A stretch of DNA of 7,727 nucleotides from Oscillospiraceae bacterium (GTDB lineage Bacteria; Bacillota; Clostridia; Oscillospirales; Ruminococcaceae): assembly GCA_017394475.1 (NCBI GenBank), contig JAFPYQ010000406.1:1-7727 (forward strand), written 5' to 3'. Made by a program: the position numbers and the translations under genes. Numbering within the stretch: position 1 is the stretch's first letter; each line of letters starts with the position of its first letter. Under the pieces are notes generated by a model. The model saw only the letters and a program-made list of their open reading frames with translations. It searched no databases and had not been told where the DNA came from. Below, piece by piece: positions 1 through 7,132 of the stretch.

Positions 1-99
1 CATGCCCGTTCCGCCGCCGTAAGGAGCGTCGTCAACGCGGTTATGCTTATCTGTTGTAAAATCCCTGATATTGACGCATCTAATATCCACAAAGCCGTT
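1..99 (-). other. trmD: TrmD-like fragment fused in frame to AccD
   Basis: AccD residues about 251-283 read as the segment of tRNA (guanine-37-N1)-methyltransferase TrmD that precedes its knotted SAM-binding core. The visible residues include [20 protein letters not shown] followed by GGGTGM, matching the family pattern RDFT..[KR]H..VDD.PYGGG.GM (compare E. coli [22 protein letters not shown], recalled from memory). The first 30 or so TrmD residues, including the start and the LFPE motif, are not present; AccD sequence stands in their place. The boundary falls at about 79-99, where both families have a similar N-G-x-x-x-I word, so the exact breakpoint cannot be set from sequence alone. The fragment runs off the window, so it is unknown whether the rest of trmD follows. 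A misassembly at a contig end is the simplest explanation; a real recombination is possible. Confidence 0.75.
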
Positions 100-849
100 T
101 TCCAGAAGGAACTCGGATGACTGGAAATCCTCCGGAAGACGCTGCTTGATGGTCCCTTCTATGACCCTGCGCCCTGCAAAGCCCACAAGAGCCTTCGGTT
201 CTGCGATTATTATATCCCCCAGTGACGCAAAGGAGGCAGTTACGCCGCCTGTGGTGGGGTCAGTGAGAACGGTGATATACAGCCCGCCGCTCTTGGAATA
301 GCGTGCTGCAGCACCGCTGGTCTTTGCCATCTGCATCAGGGAAACAAGGCCTTCCTGCATCCTGGCACCGCCCGAGGCAGTAAACAGAATGATCGGCAGG
401 TGTTCACGCTGGGCAAGTTCAAAAGCCCTGGTGACTTTCTCGCCTACCACACTGCCCATGGATGCCATCATGAAATGAGAATCCATAACGCCGATGACAC
501 AGGGTTCGTTGTGTATCTTGCACTTTCCCGTCACTATCGCTTCGATAAGCCCGGTCTCCTCCTGGAGCTTGGCTATCTTTTCCTCATAACCTGGGAAATC
601 TATGGGATTGAGGGAGCAAAGGCCTCGCTCTGTCTCCTCAAAGGTATTGGGGTCGGCAGTCATGGCTATCCTGTCCCATGCCTTCATCCTTGAATGATAT
701 CCGCATTCCGGGCATACCCAGCGGTTATCTTCAAGGGTCTTCATGGATGTGCTCTCGGAGCAGCGGGGACATTTGAAGGATGGGGTTCCCATCATTTCAT
801 CTATCTTGAAACGTTCCTTGACGGTATTGAATAAATCTTCTATCTGCAT
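1..849 (-). CDS. accD: Acetyl-CoA carboxylase carboxyltransferase beta subunit, 3' end replaced by TrmD-like sequence, partial at window edge
   Basis: AccD pairs with AccA to transfer the carboxyl group from carboxybiotin to acetyl-CoA, giving malonyl-CoA for fatty acid synthesis in the cytoplasm. The 283 visible codons start at an ATG and stay open to the left edge. The N-terminal zinc ribbon has Cys27, Cys30, Cys46 and Cys49 (C-X2-C-X15-C-X2-C). The crotonase-fold carboxyltransferase domain follows, with [11 protein letters not shown] (157-167), TGGVTASFA (200-208) and GRRVIEGT (226-233). The typical [15 protein letters not shown] (238-252) marks the approach to the C-terminus. From about residue 251 the expected AccD tail, a basic helix of some 20-30 residues, is absent and TrmD-like sequence continues in frame. 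The start lies 9 bp after the cheW stop. No good ribosome site is visible; a GGAG within the end of cheW is about 15 nt away, so translational coupling is likely. The AccD identity is near certain. Whether this exact 3' end exists in the genome is doubtful. Confidence 0.93.
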   Translation of the reverse strand, partial: MQIEDLFNTVKERFKIDEMMGTPSFKCPRCSESTSMKTLEDNRWVCPECGYHSRMKAWDRIAMTADPNTFEETERGLCSLNPIDFPGYEEKIAKLQEETGLIEAIVTGKCKIHNEPCVIGVMDSHFMMASMGSVVGEKVTRAFELAQREHLPIILFTASGGARMQEGLVSLMQMAKTSGAAARYSKSGGLYITVLTDPTTGGVTASFASLGDIIIAEPKALVGFAGRRVIEGTIKQRLPEDFQSSEFLLENGFVDIRCVNIRDFTTDKHNRVDDAPYGGGTGM

Positions 850-858
850 GGTCTATTA

Positions 859-1326
859 TCAGTTCTCCAGTTCCAACACCAGTTTTTCGCAGTTGAGCAG
901 CAGCTTTATGCCGCTGTCATCCTCTATGATATACTTGATATAGTGGTTGGCGTTCACGTTCCTGTGCTGAGGAGTAGCGCAGATATCCGCGGGCTTTGCC
1001 GTGGTGACCTCGCGAACGCGGTCAACGATGATGCCCACCTGATTACTGCCCTCAAATTCAAGGACGATGATACAGGTGCGTTCATCGGGAGGTATCTCCT
1101 CCTTGCCGAATCTCTTGCGGACGCTTATTATGGGGACTATCTGTCCTCTGATGTTGATAACGCCCTTTATGTATGAGGGCACCTTCGGCACGATGGTTAT
1201 ATCCTCATAGCCTATGATCTCGTTTATATACTTTATCTCGATCCCGTAAATAACGCCGTCTATCGTAAAGAGGAGCACTTCGCCGCCTGTGGAGGCGAAA
1301 TCACGGACTTCATATTCTTCGTTCAT
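859..1326 (-). CDS. cheW: Chemotaxis coupling protein CheW
   Basis: A 155-residue single-domain CheW adaptor, which links chemoreceptors to the CheA kinase in the membrane-associated array. The fold is recognisable from EVLLFTIDGVIYGIEI (about 16-31), VPSYIKGVINIRGQIVPIIS (about 49-68) with the conserved NxRG turn, and GIIVDRVREV (about 98-107). The length is usual for the family. It starts 16 bp after the cheA stop, with a strong GGGAGG site 7 nt before the ATG, so it is well translated within a cheA-cheW-accD unit. No methyl-accepting receptor, CheY, CheB or CheR is present in the window, so the input and output of this pair are not known. The coupling role is an inference from the family. 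Confidence 0.95.
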   Translation of the reverse strand: MNEEYEVRDFASTGGEVLLFTIDGVIYGIEIKYINEIIGYEDITIVPKVPSYIKGVINIRGQIVPIISVRKRFGKEEIPPDERTCIIVLEFEGSNQVGIIVDRVREVTTAKPADICATPQHRNVNANHYIKYIIEDDSGIKLLLNCEKLVLELEN

Positions 1327-1342
1327 CTTACGCCCTCCCTTA

Positions 1343-3721
1343 TCACATATCGGTTATTATATTGGATATATCGAGGATTATGGTAATGGAGCCGTCGCCC
1401 AGTATAGAGCAGCCCGACATGCCGTTCTGCTTGACACCGAAGTTGTTGAGCAGGGGAGAGAAGGGCTTGATAACGACCTGCTGTTCTCCCATGAGGCCGT
1501 CTGCAAGCAGGCAAGCGCTCTTACCGTCCGCCTCTGCAAGGATTATTATGCCCTCGTAAAGGTTTTCCTGGGCGCCTTCGAGGCCGTACAGCTCATACAG
1601 CCTGATAAGCGGGAAGCATTCGCCCCTTATCATGATCATGTCATGCCCGTCAGTATCGGTGAGGAGCTGATTGGGTTTGAGCTTGAAGCTCTCCTTGATA
1701 TAGTTTATTGGTATGGTGAATATGGAATTGCCCACAGATACTTCCATGCCGTCTACAATGGAAAGGGACAGGGGGATCTTCACTATGAAGCTGGTGCCCT
1801 GACCCGGCTTGGAATCCACAGAAACAGTGCCGCCCAGCTTTTCGATGTTCTGCTTTACCACATCCATCCCCACGCCTCTGCCGGAGAATTCCGTGACCTT
1901 TTCATTGGTGGAGAAGCCCGGGAGCATAATGAGGTTCATGGCCTCCTTGTCGGAGTATTCCGAACGCGGTTTGGTGAGTATTCCGTTTTTCTCCGCCTTG
2001 GTGAGCAGCTTCTGGGGATCCATCCCGGCACCGTCATCGGATACAATGATAACGACTTCGCCCGATGAAGAATAGGCTGAAAGGGTAATTTTGCCCTTTG
2101 CGGGCTTTCCTGCGTTTATCCTGTCCTGCGGGTCTTCCTCTATGCCGTGATCCATGGAGTTTCGCACCATGTGCATCAGCGGGTCGTTGAGGCTGTCGAT
2201 TATGGACTTATCCACCTCGGTCTCCTCGCCCTCAAAGACAAGATCAACGTCCTTGCCGAGCTTGACCTTCATATCGCGGACTATCCTCGTCATCTTGTTG
2301 AATGCCCCCGATATGGGCACCATCCTGATGCTCATGACGATATCCTGCATCTCGGAATTGAGCTTTCTGAGCTGCCTTGCGGCCTTCTGGAAGTTATCGA
2401 GTTTGAGCCCCCTGAGGTCGGGATTTGATGTGACCATAGCCTCGGCAATTACGATCTCTCCCACCATATTGAGCAGCTGATCGAGCTTGGAGAGATTTAC
2501 TGAGATAAGGGACTGCTTCTTGTCGGAATGTTTCTTGACCGCGCTCTGCTGACCTGTCGGCTGCTGTGAGGACTGGACCTGACCTGCCTGCGGAGCATCA
2601 GCGGATGCCTGGTTACTGTCGGCGGCGCTTTGTGTGCTCTTTTTGTCAGCGGAGGATCTTTCCAGGGTCACCTCGTCCACGCTGCGGACACTGGGCGTCT
2701 CGCCTATGGTGCGGAATATCTCCTCATCGGGGATGTTCGCCTTGAATCTTATGATAAAGCCGTCGGTCTTGATATGCTGTGCCGTGTTCTGGTCGGTCTC
2801 TATGTTTTCAGGATAGTATGCAAGCAGCTCACAGTCATCATGGATATTGTTGACTACCATCATGGCGCGGAGGTTTTCCATCTTGCAGTCGGGCTCGAAC
2901 ATTACCCTTACAGTGGTAAGAGTATGCGCGGGGACCTTCTTTGTATCGGAACTCGGCAGGATCTCACAGCTCTTGACACACATGGTCTGTGAGATGAGAT
3001 TTATCACATCGTCCTTTGTAACGCCGGCACAGGGCGCAAAGGAGACCTTGAAGCCGTTTTTGAGGATATCGGCAGCGCTGTCCGCATTCGACTCGATATC
3101 TTCCGGGATAAAGCTCAGCTTGTCGCATTTGTCGCGGATATTGTTTACCACCAGCAGGGCGCGCATATTCGCCATTGATGTATCATCATCAAAGGTGACC
3201 AGGGCATTTATCATGGAATCGCCCACCACAGTCACCTCGACCATCTCATCGGGGTCAAAGCTGTTGTACTGTTCTGTTGCTGCAGGACGTTCACTTGCCT
3301 CCGGTACGATGCCCTTGAGAACTGCGGCATAGTCCCGTATACGGCGCATATGCTCTGAAAAATCCGTAGGAGGGGTATCCTCGTCCTGAACGATATCTAT
3401 CTCAGCCTTGAGCAGGTCGGAAGCAGTGAAAACAAGGTCATAAAGCGTTCTGGTATCCTTTATGACAGGCTTGTCCTCACGGACGATATAGAACATATCC
3501 TCCACCGCATGGGCAAGGTGGGACATATTGTCAAGACCCATCATGGCAGATGAGCCCTTTATGGTGTGCATTATACGGAATATCTCGTTTATCTCATCCT
3601 CACCGAAGGTGCTTTCGCTCTCCGTCCTGATAAGGATCTGATCCAGCTGTTCAAGCAGAGATGTAGTCTCAAATATATAGGTATCGACCATCGACTCCAT
3701 GCCTTGATCAAATTTAGCCAT
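1343..3721 (-). CDS. cheA: Chemotaxis histidine kinase CheA with two tandem P2-like domains
   Basis: CheA autophosphorylates on a histidine and passes the phosphate to CheY/CheB-type regulators. At 792 residues it is larger than the usual 650-700. Domains in order: P1/Hpt about 1-130 with phospho-acceptor His52 in MHTIKGSSAMMG; two P2-like domains at about 161-255 and 266-353, each with R-A-[LM]-[LM]-V-V-N-N-I; a Q/S/A-rich linker about 356-403; P3 dimerisation about 404-465; P4 ATPase to about 650; and P5, CheW-like, about 652-792. P4 has an intact N box (HMVRNSMDHGIE, 517-528), G1 (DDGAGMD, 562-568), F box (PGFST, 601-605) and G2 (GRGVGMD, 614-620), so the kinase should be active. The start ATG has only a weak AGG 9 nt upstream. 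A later ATG (residue 8) has no better site. It is preceded by a near-consensus promoter and followed closely by cheW. Confidence 0.96.
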   Translation of the reverse strand: MAKFDQGMESMVDTYIFETTSLLEQLDQILIRTESESTFGEDEINEIFRIMHTIKGSSAMMGLDNMSHLAHAVEDMFYIVREDKPVIKDTRTLYDLVFTASDLLKAEIDIVQDEDTPPTDFSEHMRRIRDYAAVLKGIVPEASERPAATEQYNSFDPDEMVEVTVVGDSMINALVTFDDDTSMANMRALLVVNNIRDKCDKLSFIPEDIESNADSAADILKNGFKVSFAPCAGVTKDDVINLISQTMCVKSCEILPSSDTKKVPAHTLTTVRVMFEPDCKMENLRAMMVVNNIHDDCELLAYYPENIETDQNTAQHIKTDGFIIRFKANIPDEEIFRTIGETPSVRSVDEVTLERSSADKKSTQSAADSNQASADAPQAGQVQSSQQPTGQQSAVKKHSDKKQSLISVNLSKLDQLLNMVGEIVIAEAMVTSNPDLRGLKLDNFQKAARQLRKLNSEMQDIVMSIRMVPISGAFNKMTRIVRDMKVKLGKDVDLVFEGEETEVDKSIIDSLNDPLMHMVRNSMDHGIEEDPQDRINAGKPAKGKITLSAYSSSGEVVIIVSDDGAGMDPQKLLTKAEKNGILTKPRSEYSDKEAMNLIMLPGFSTNEKVTEFSGRGVGMDVVKQNIEKLGGTVSVDSKPGQGTSFIVKIPLSLSIVDGMEVSVGNSIFTIPINYIKESFKLKPNQLLTDTDGHDMIMIRGECFPLIRLYELYGLEGAQENLYEGIIILAEADGKSACLLADGLMGEQQVVIKPFSPLLNNFGVKQNGMSGCSILGDGSITIILDISNIITDM
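2663..2926 (-). repeat. CheA P2-like domain, copy 2
   Basis: Residues about 266-353 of CheA. It contains LRAMMVVNNIHDDCELLAY, then YPENIE and DGFIIRF, aligning over its length with copy 1. The copies have diverged (roughly half the core residues identical by eye), so the duplication is old and the two could have different partners. It is followed by the low-complexity Q/S/A linker leading to P3. Confidence 0.7.
2957..3241 (-). repeat. CheA P2-like domain, copy 1
   Basis: Residues about 161-255 of CheA. It contains MRALLVVNNIRDKCDKLSF, then IPEDIE, a short acidic/alanine stretch and NGFKVSF. This matches the second copy at a 98-residue offset (VVNNI at 191-195 here, 289-293 there). P2 domains dock the response regulator CheY in known CheA proteins. 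That assignment rests on position and resemblance and was not checked with a profile search. Confidence 0.7.
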
Positions 3722-3813
3722 TAGTACAGACCTACGTTGCGGTACGGTTACGCCTCATGCCGATCACAGGCGGTCAGGGAACGCCGCTTGCCATCTCCGA
3801 CCCTGTGACATAT
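3722..3813 (-). promoter_or_regulatory. cheA 5' leader with predicted hairpins
   Basis: Between the predicted transcription start and the cheA ATG lie about 90 nt. A 7-bp inverted repeat (TCACAGG/CCTGTGA; 3802-3808 with 3764-3770) extends inward by GTC/GAC (3799-3801 with 3773-3775) after a 2-nt bulge, so the first 50 nt can form one imperfect hairpin. A second short hairpin (3746-3748 and 3742-3744 with 3730-3735, loop 3736-3741, one bulged base) contains the weak AGG that would serve as the cheA ribosome site. It does not match the c-di-GMP (GEMM) or other riboswitch consensus that I can recall. The regulatory role is inferred only. Confidence 0.35.
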
Positions 3814-3819
3814 ATCAAT

Positions 3820-3849
3820 ATTTTACCACAAAACACCTGTGATTGTCAA
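3820..3849 (-). promoter_or_regulatory. SigA-type promoter for cheA-cheW-accD
   Basis: On the minus strand there is a perfect -35 TTGACA (3849-3844), an 18-nt spacer and a -10 TAAAAT (3825-3820, 5 of 6 matches to TATAAT). The start of transcription would fall near 3813-3811. The A-rich upstream stretch could act as an UP element. It is correctly placed and oriented for cheA and lies downstream of the yebC terminator, so the chemotaxis unit probably has its own housekeeping-sigma promoter rather than a flagellar sigma-28 one. Confidence 0.75.
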
Positions 3850-4035
3850 TACCGGGTTTCCCCGCTCACCGTCCCTTTTTTATTTATCATCCGTTTGAGA
3901 TGCCTGTTTATCGGTGCTTTTTGTTTTATCCGGGTAGTCTTTGTGGATCATTATTTTTGTGTGATCATTTGTTTTGTTTGCATGTCTCGTTTGCTTTTTT
4001 GTGTCTATCCACATTATTTGCTCTTTTTGCGGGTA
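3850..4035 (-). other. A-rich spacer between yebC terminator and cheA promoter
   Basis: On the minus strand this stretch is strongly rich in A and C and poor in G and T (equivalently T-rich on the plus strand), unlike the genes on either side. It holds one short candidate ORF (3880-4014, listed separately) and a small CGGG-GAAA-CCCG inverted repeat just upstream of the -35. I see no RNA gene, mobile element or tandem repeat here. It may serve only as promoter-upstream DNA. Confidence 0.5.
3880..4014 (-). CDS. Candidate 44-residue small protein, lysine-rich, doubtful
   Basis: An ATG at 4014 opens 44 codons ending in TAA at 3882-3880. A weak AAAGAG lies about 6 nt before the ATG. The predicted product begins MWIDTKKQ, has nine Lys, seven Asp and seven Thr, and has no hydrophobic core, signal peptide or membrane segment. 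I do not recognise it. Such a composition is what A/C-rich, T-poor DNA gives by chance, because stop codons need T. No promoter is apparent between the yebC terminator and the start. It is included only because it is the sole sizeable ORF in the 374-bp gap and has start, stop and a possible ribosome site. Confidence 0.15.
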   Translation of the reverse strand: MWIDTKKQTRHANKTNDHTKIMIHKDYPDKTKSTDKQASQTDDK

Positions 4036-4039
4036 TCGG

Positions 4040-4079
4040 AAACAAAGCAAAACCCGCCCTGTCCAAAAACAGGGCGGGT
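4040..4079 (-). terminator. Rho-independent terminator after yebC
   Basis: On the minus strand a perfect 11-bp G+C-rich stem (ACCCGCCCTGT with ACAGGGCGGGT; 4079-4069 with 4062-4052) closes a 6-nt loop. It is followed by a T-rich tail reading TTTGCTTTG. It lies 17 bp after the yebC stop and separates the yajC-obg-mrnC-yebC unit from cheA. Confidence 0.9.
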
Positions 4080-4095
4080 CGGTAGGGGTCTCTTG

Positions 4096-4839
4096 TTAGT
4101 CTTCCTCAGGCTCCTCGGGCATTTCCCAGTTGTGATATACATTCTGTACATCATCATTGTCATCAAGAGCATCCAGGAGCAGGTTCATCTTGCGAATAGC
4201 CTCATCATCGGTGAGAGTGGTGTAGTTGGCAGGTATCTTGGCAGCCTCTGCGGAAAGTACCTTGTAGCCCTTCGCTTCAAGAGCCTCACGCACCTTGCCT
4301 ACATCGTTGGGCTCGCACTCAATCTCAACTTCATCCTCATCCATAGTGAAGTCATCGCCGCCGCACTCGAAAACATCATCCATTACCTTGTCTCCATCAA
4401 GTCCGGTGTTTTCAAGGATAACGATGCCCTTGTCGGAGAACATGAAGGAAACGCAGCCTGTGGTGCCGAGATTGCCGCCGAACTTGTCGAAATAGTGCCT
4501 GATATCGCCGGCTGTGCGGTTCTTGTTGTCGGTAAGTGTCTCAACTATGACAGCAACGCCGGATGGACCATAGCCCTCGTATACGTTTGACTCGTAGTTG
4601 GTCTTGTCACCGTCACCCATAGCCTTCTTGATTATCCTGTCGATGTTGTCGTTGGGCACGTTGTTGGACTTTGCCTTTGCGATAAGGTCACGGAGCTTTG
4701 CATTGTTGTTGGGATCTCCGCCGCCCTCTTTTACGCATACGCTTATCTCTCTGCCGATCTTGGTGAAGATCTTAGCTTTAGCACCGTCTGTAGCCTCTTT
4801 TTTTCTCTTGATATTATTCCATTTTGAATGACCTGACAT
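4096..4839 (-). CDS. yebC: YebC/PmpR-family protein
   Basis: A 247-residue cytoplasmic YebC-family protein of usual length. The family signature MSGHSKWNNIKRKKEATDGA is at the N-terminus, followed by FTKIGREI, the family's NNAKLR..I.KAK (about 45-57), NVPNDNIDRIIKKA (about 60-73), YEGYGPSGVAVIVE (about 87-100) and GCVSFMF. The C-terminus is acidic (MPEEPEED). The family was long annotated as transcriptional regulators. More recent work links members to relief of ribosome stalling, which would suit its place beside obg and mrnC. The ATG is preceded by AAGGAG with a 9-nt gap, and that site lies within the last codons of mrnC, whose stop is only 3 bp upstream, so the two are translationally coupled. 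It is the last gene of its unit, followed by a strong terminator. Confidence 0.96.
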   Translation of the reverse strand: MSGHSKWNNIKRKKEATDGAKAKIFTKIGREISVCVKEGGGDPNNNAKLRDLIAKAKSNNVPNDNIDRIIKKAMGDGDKTNYESNVYEGYGPSGVAVIVETLTDNKNRTAGDIRHYFDKFGGNLGTTGCVSFMFSDKGIVILENTGLDGDKVMDDVFECGGDDFTMDEDEVEIECEPNDVGKVREALEAKGYKVLSAEAAKIPANYTTLTDDEAIRKMNLLLDALDDNDDVQNVYHNWEMPEEPEED

Positions 4840-4842
4840 TTC

Positions 4843-5258
4843 TTATATCTCCTTTTTGTCCGTGTTTTCCCATATCACAGCGAAAAGCTCTTCTATGCGC
4901 TCCTTCTGCCCTGTCAGGGACAGATACCCGAAAAGGCTCTCTACTGCTGTAGCCTTGTGGTATTCTTCGGGAGTGCTGCTTTTCGGTATACTCGAATTTG
5001 ACGGAGAGGCGTTGCGCCCTCTCCTCAGGATATCCGCCTCTGCTTCGGTGAGGATATCCTGTATAACATCATAAGCCCTTGCCTGGTAGCCTGCTCGTAC
5101 ATACTCCACCGACTTAGGATGCAGCTTTTTGACCGACATATTCGCAGTCATCACCAGCCGCCGCCTTACAAGCTCGCTGTAGACCGCATCACCCAGAAAA
5201 GCAAGGGTGAGGGGGCTGTACTGCCTTGCAGAGTGCTCGCTAAGTATATTATCCATCA

Positions 5259-5259
<1 letters not shown>
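4843..5259 (-). CDS. mrnC: Mini-ribonuclease 3 (23S rRNA maturation)
   Basis: A 138-residue RNase III-like domain without a double-stranded-RNA-binding domain, the hallmark of Mini-III, which matures both ends of 23S rRNA in B. subtilis. The catalytic region LAFLGDAVYSELVRRRL (19-35) holds the likely metal ligand Asp24. RRGRNA (79-84) and the following S/P-rich loop are typical of the family, and YHKATAVESLFGYL (100-113) holds the second conserved acidic residue, Glu107. The ATG overlaps the obg stop by one base (TGATG), and no ribosome site is visible, so translation probably depends on ribosomes finishing obg. An alternative start at the next Met would change little. Its position between obg and yebC groups ribosome-related functions. 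Confidence 0.94.
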
Positions 5260-6542
<1,283 letters not shown>

Positions 6543-6560
6543 TCAAATGCGGCAGGAAGA

Positions 6561-6926
6561 TCACTTCTTCTTGCCCAGCTCGTCGCCGTCGTCGTGTTTA
6601 GTGAGGTTTTCGGAAATAGCCCAGAGCTTTACGCGGATCTTGCTTCGTCCGCCGCCTGTTTCGATAACTACGCAGTCGTGCTCGTTGTCCTTGCGGACTA
6701 CAATGCCCATGATACCACCGATAGTAGTTACCTCGTCACCGATCTGGATGCTTTCTTTGAGCGCCTTCTGCTCCTTTTCCTTCTTCTTCTGAGGGAGGAT
6801 GATGACACCGACGAAGACTGCGATCATAATGATCACTTCTACTATCAGTACTCCGCCCATAGGTGCAGTGCCTGCATCAGGAGCGCCTGCCGTTGCGGCA
6901 TTTGCCAAAAATACGATCTGATCCAT
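6561..6926 (-). CDS. yajC: Preprotein translocase accessory subunit YajC
   Basis: A 121-residue YajC, a small single-span membrane protein associated with SecDF and the SecYEG translocase. A short Ala/Gly-rich N-terminus is followed by one membrane segment at about 24-44 (GGVLIVEVIIMIAVFVGVII), a basic stop-transfer stretch (PQKKKEKEQK), and the conserved cytoplasmic core SIQIGDEVTTIGGIMGIVV (about 59-77). The tail is charged (DDGDELGKKK). The ATG has a good AAGGAA 9 nt upstream. It is first in the unit, behind the promoter at 6972-7000. YajC is usually found near secD/secF or tgt; here it heads an obg cluster. Its function comes from the family, and its link with the downstream genes is only positional. 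Confidence 0.92.
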   Translation of the reverse strand: MDQIVFLANAATAGAPDAGTAPMGGVLIVEVIIMIAVFVGVIILPQKKKEKEQKALKESIQIGDEVTTIGGIMGIVVRKDNEHDCVVIETGGGRSKIRVKLWAISENLTKHDDGDELGKKK

Positions 6927-6971
6927 TTATTCCATTCCTTTCGGTATAGGTTACAAAAAACATACTTTATT

Positions 6972-7000
6972 ATTGTATCATAATTTTTGACAAAAATCAA
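6972..7000 (-). promoter_or_regulatory. SigA-type promoter for yajC-obg-mrnC-yebC
   Basis: On the minus strand there is a -35 TTGATT (7000-6995, 4 of 6 matches), a 17-nt spacer and a -10 TACAAT (6977-6972, 5 of 6 matches). This puts the start of transcription near 6965, about 38 nt before the yajC ATG. The -35 sits inside the inverted repeat TTGATTTTTGTCAA (7000-6987). It is the only good promoter found between the upstream terminator and yajC. Confidence 0.65.
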
Positions 7001-7016
7001 GGGCTTGATAAAAGAC

Positions 7017-7074
7017 TTGATGGCAAATATCCATCAATATGACAAAATCTTTTGTGCATTTCCGACAAATTGTC
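7017..7074. repeat. Cluster of three short inverted repeats upstream of yajC promoter
   Basis: Three perfect inverted repeats lie in 58 bp: TTGATGG/CCATCAA with a 7-nt spacer (7017-7037), ACAAAA-TC-TTTTGT (7042-7055) and GACAA-A-TTGTC (7064-7074). The word GACAAA occurs near the last two and again at 6989 inside the yajC promoter. They may be operator sites or only the chance palindromes of A+T-rich DNA. None matches a regulator site that I recognise. Confidence 0.3.
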
Positions 7075-7078
7075 CCGA

Positions 7079-7113
7079 GACGAAAATAAGCGGCAAGGTG
7101 TGAGCCTTGCCGC
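7079..7113 (-). terminator. Rho-independent terminator after the AIM24-family gene
   Basis: On the minus strand a perfect 9-bp stem GCGGCAAGG/CCTTGCCGC (7113-7105 with 7098-7090) closes a 6-nt loop. It is followed by TTATTTTCG. It starts 19 bp after the stop codon at 7133 and insulates the yajC unit from the upstream gene. Confidence 0.88.
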
Positions 7114-7132
7114 ATGATAAGTATGACTGTGA

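Noticed and set aside
1289..2068. 259-codon open frame on the plus strand
   Set aside because: It is antisense to the P4/P5 part of cheA and shows no family resemblance; a shadow frame.
3722..3813. c-di-GMP (GEMM) riboswitch upstream of cheA
   Set aside because: Such switches do occur before motility genes in Clostridia, but the conserved core and tetraloop-receptor bases that I recall for the class are not present.
3757..4590. 277-codon plus-strand frame crossing the cheA-yebC gap
   Set aside because: It runs through the yebC terminator and antisense to yebC. The hydrophobic start comes from the T-rich plus strand of the gap, with no ribosome site and no family match.
6924..6935. Two-codon ORF (ATGGAATAA) immediately before the yajC ATG
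   Set aside because: Its ATG is only about 1 nt from the AAGGA site, too close for initiation, while the yajC ATG is at a proper distance.
6987..7014. Plus-strand promoter (TTGACA, 16-nt spacer, TAAAAG)
   Set aside because: The -35 is perfect, but the -10 is poor and it would transcribe only a gap and then the antisense of the AIM24-family gene. The same bases are explained by the minus-strand yajC promoter.
7040..7090. 16-codon plus-strand ORF starting ATGACAAAA
   Set aside because: No ribosome site, very short, and embedded in the palindrome cluster and terminator region.
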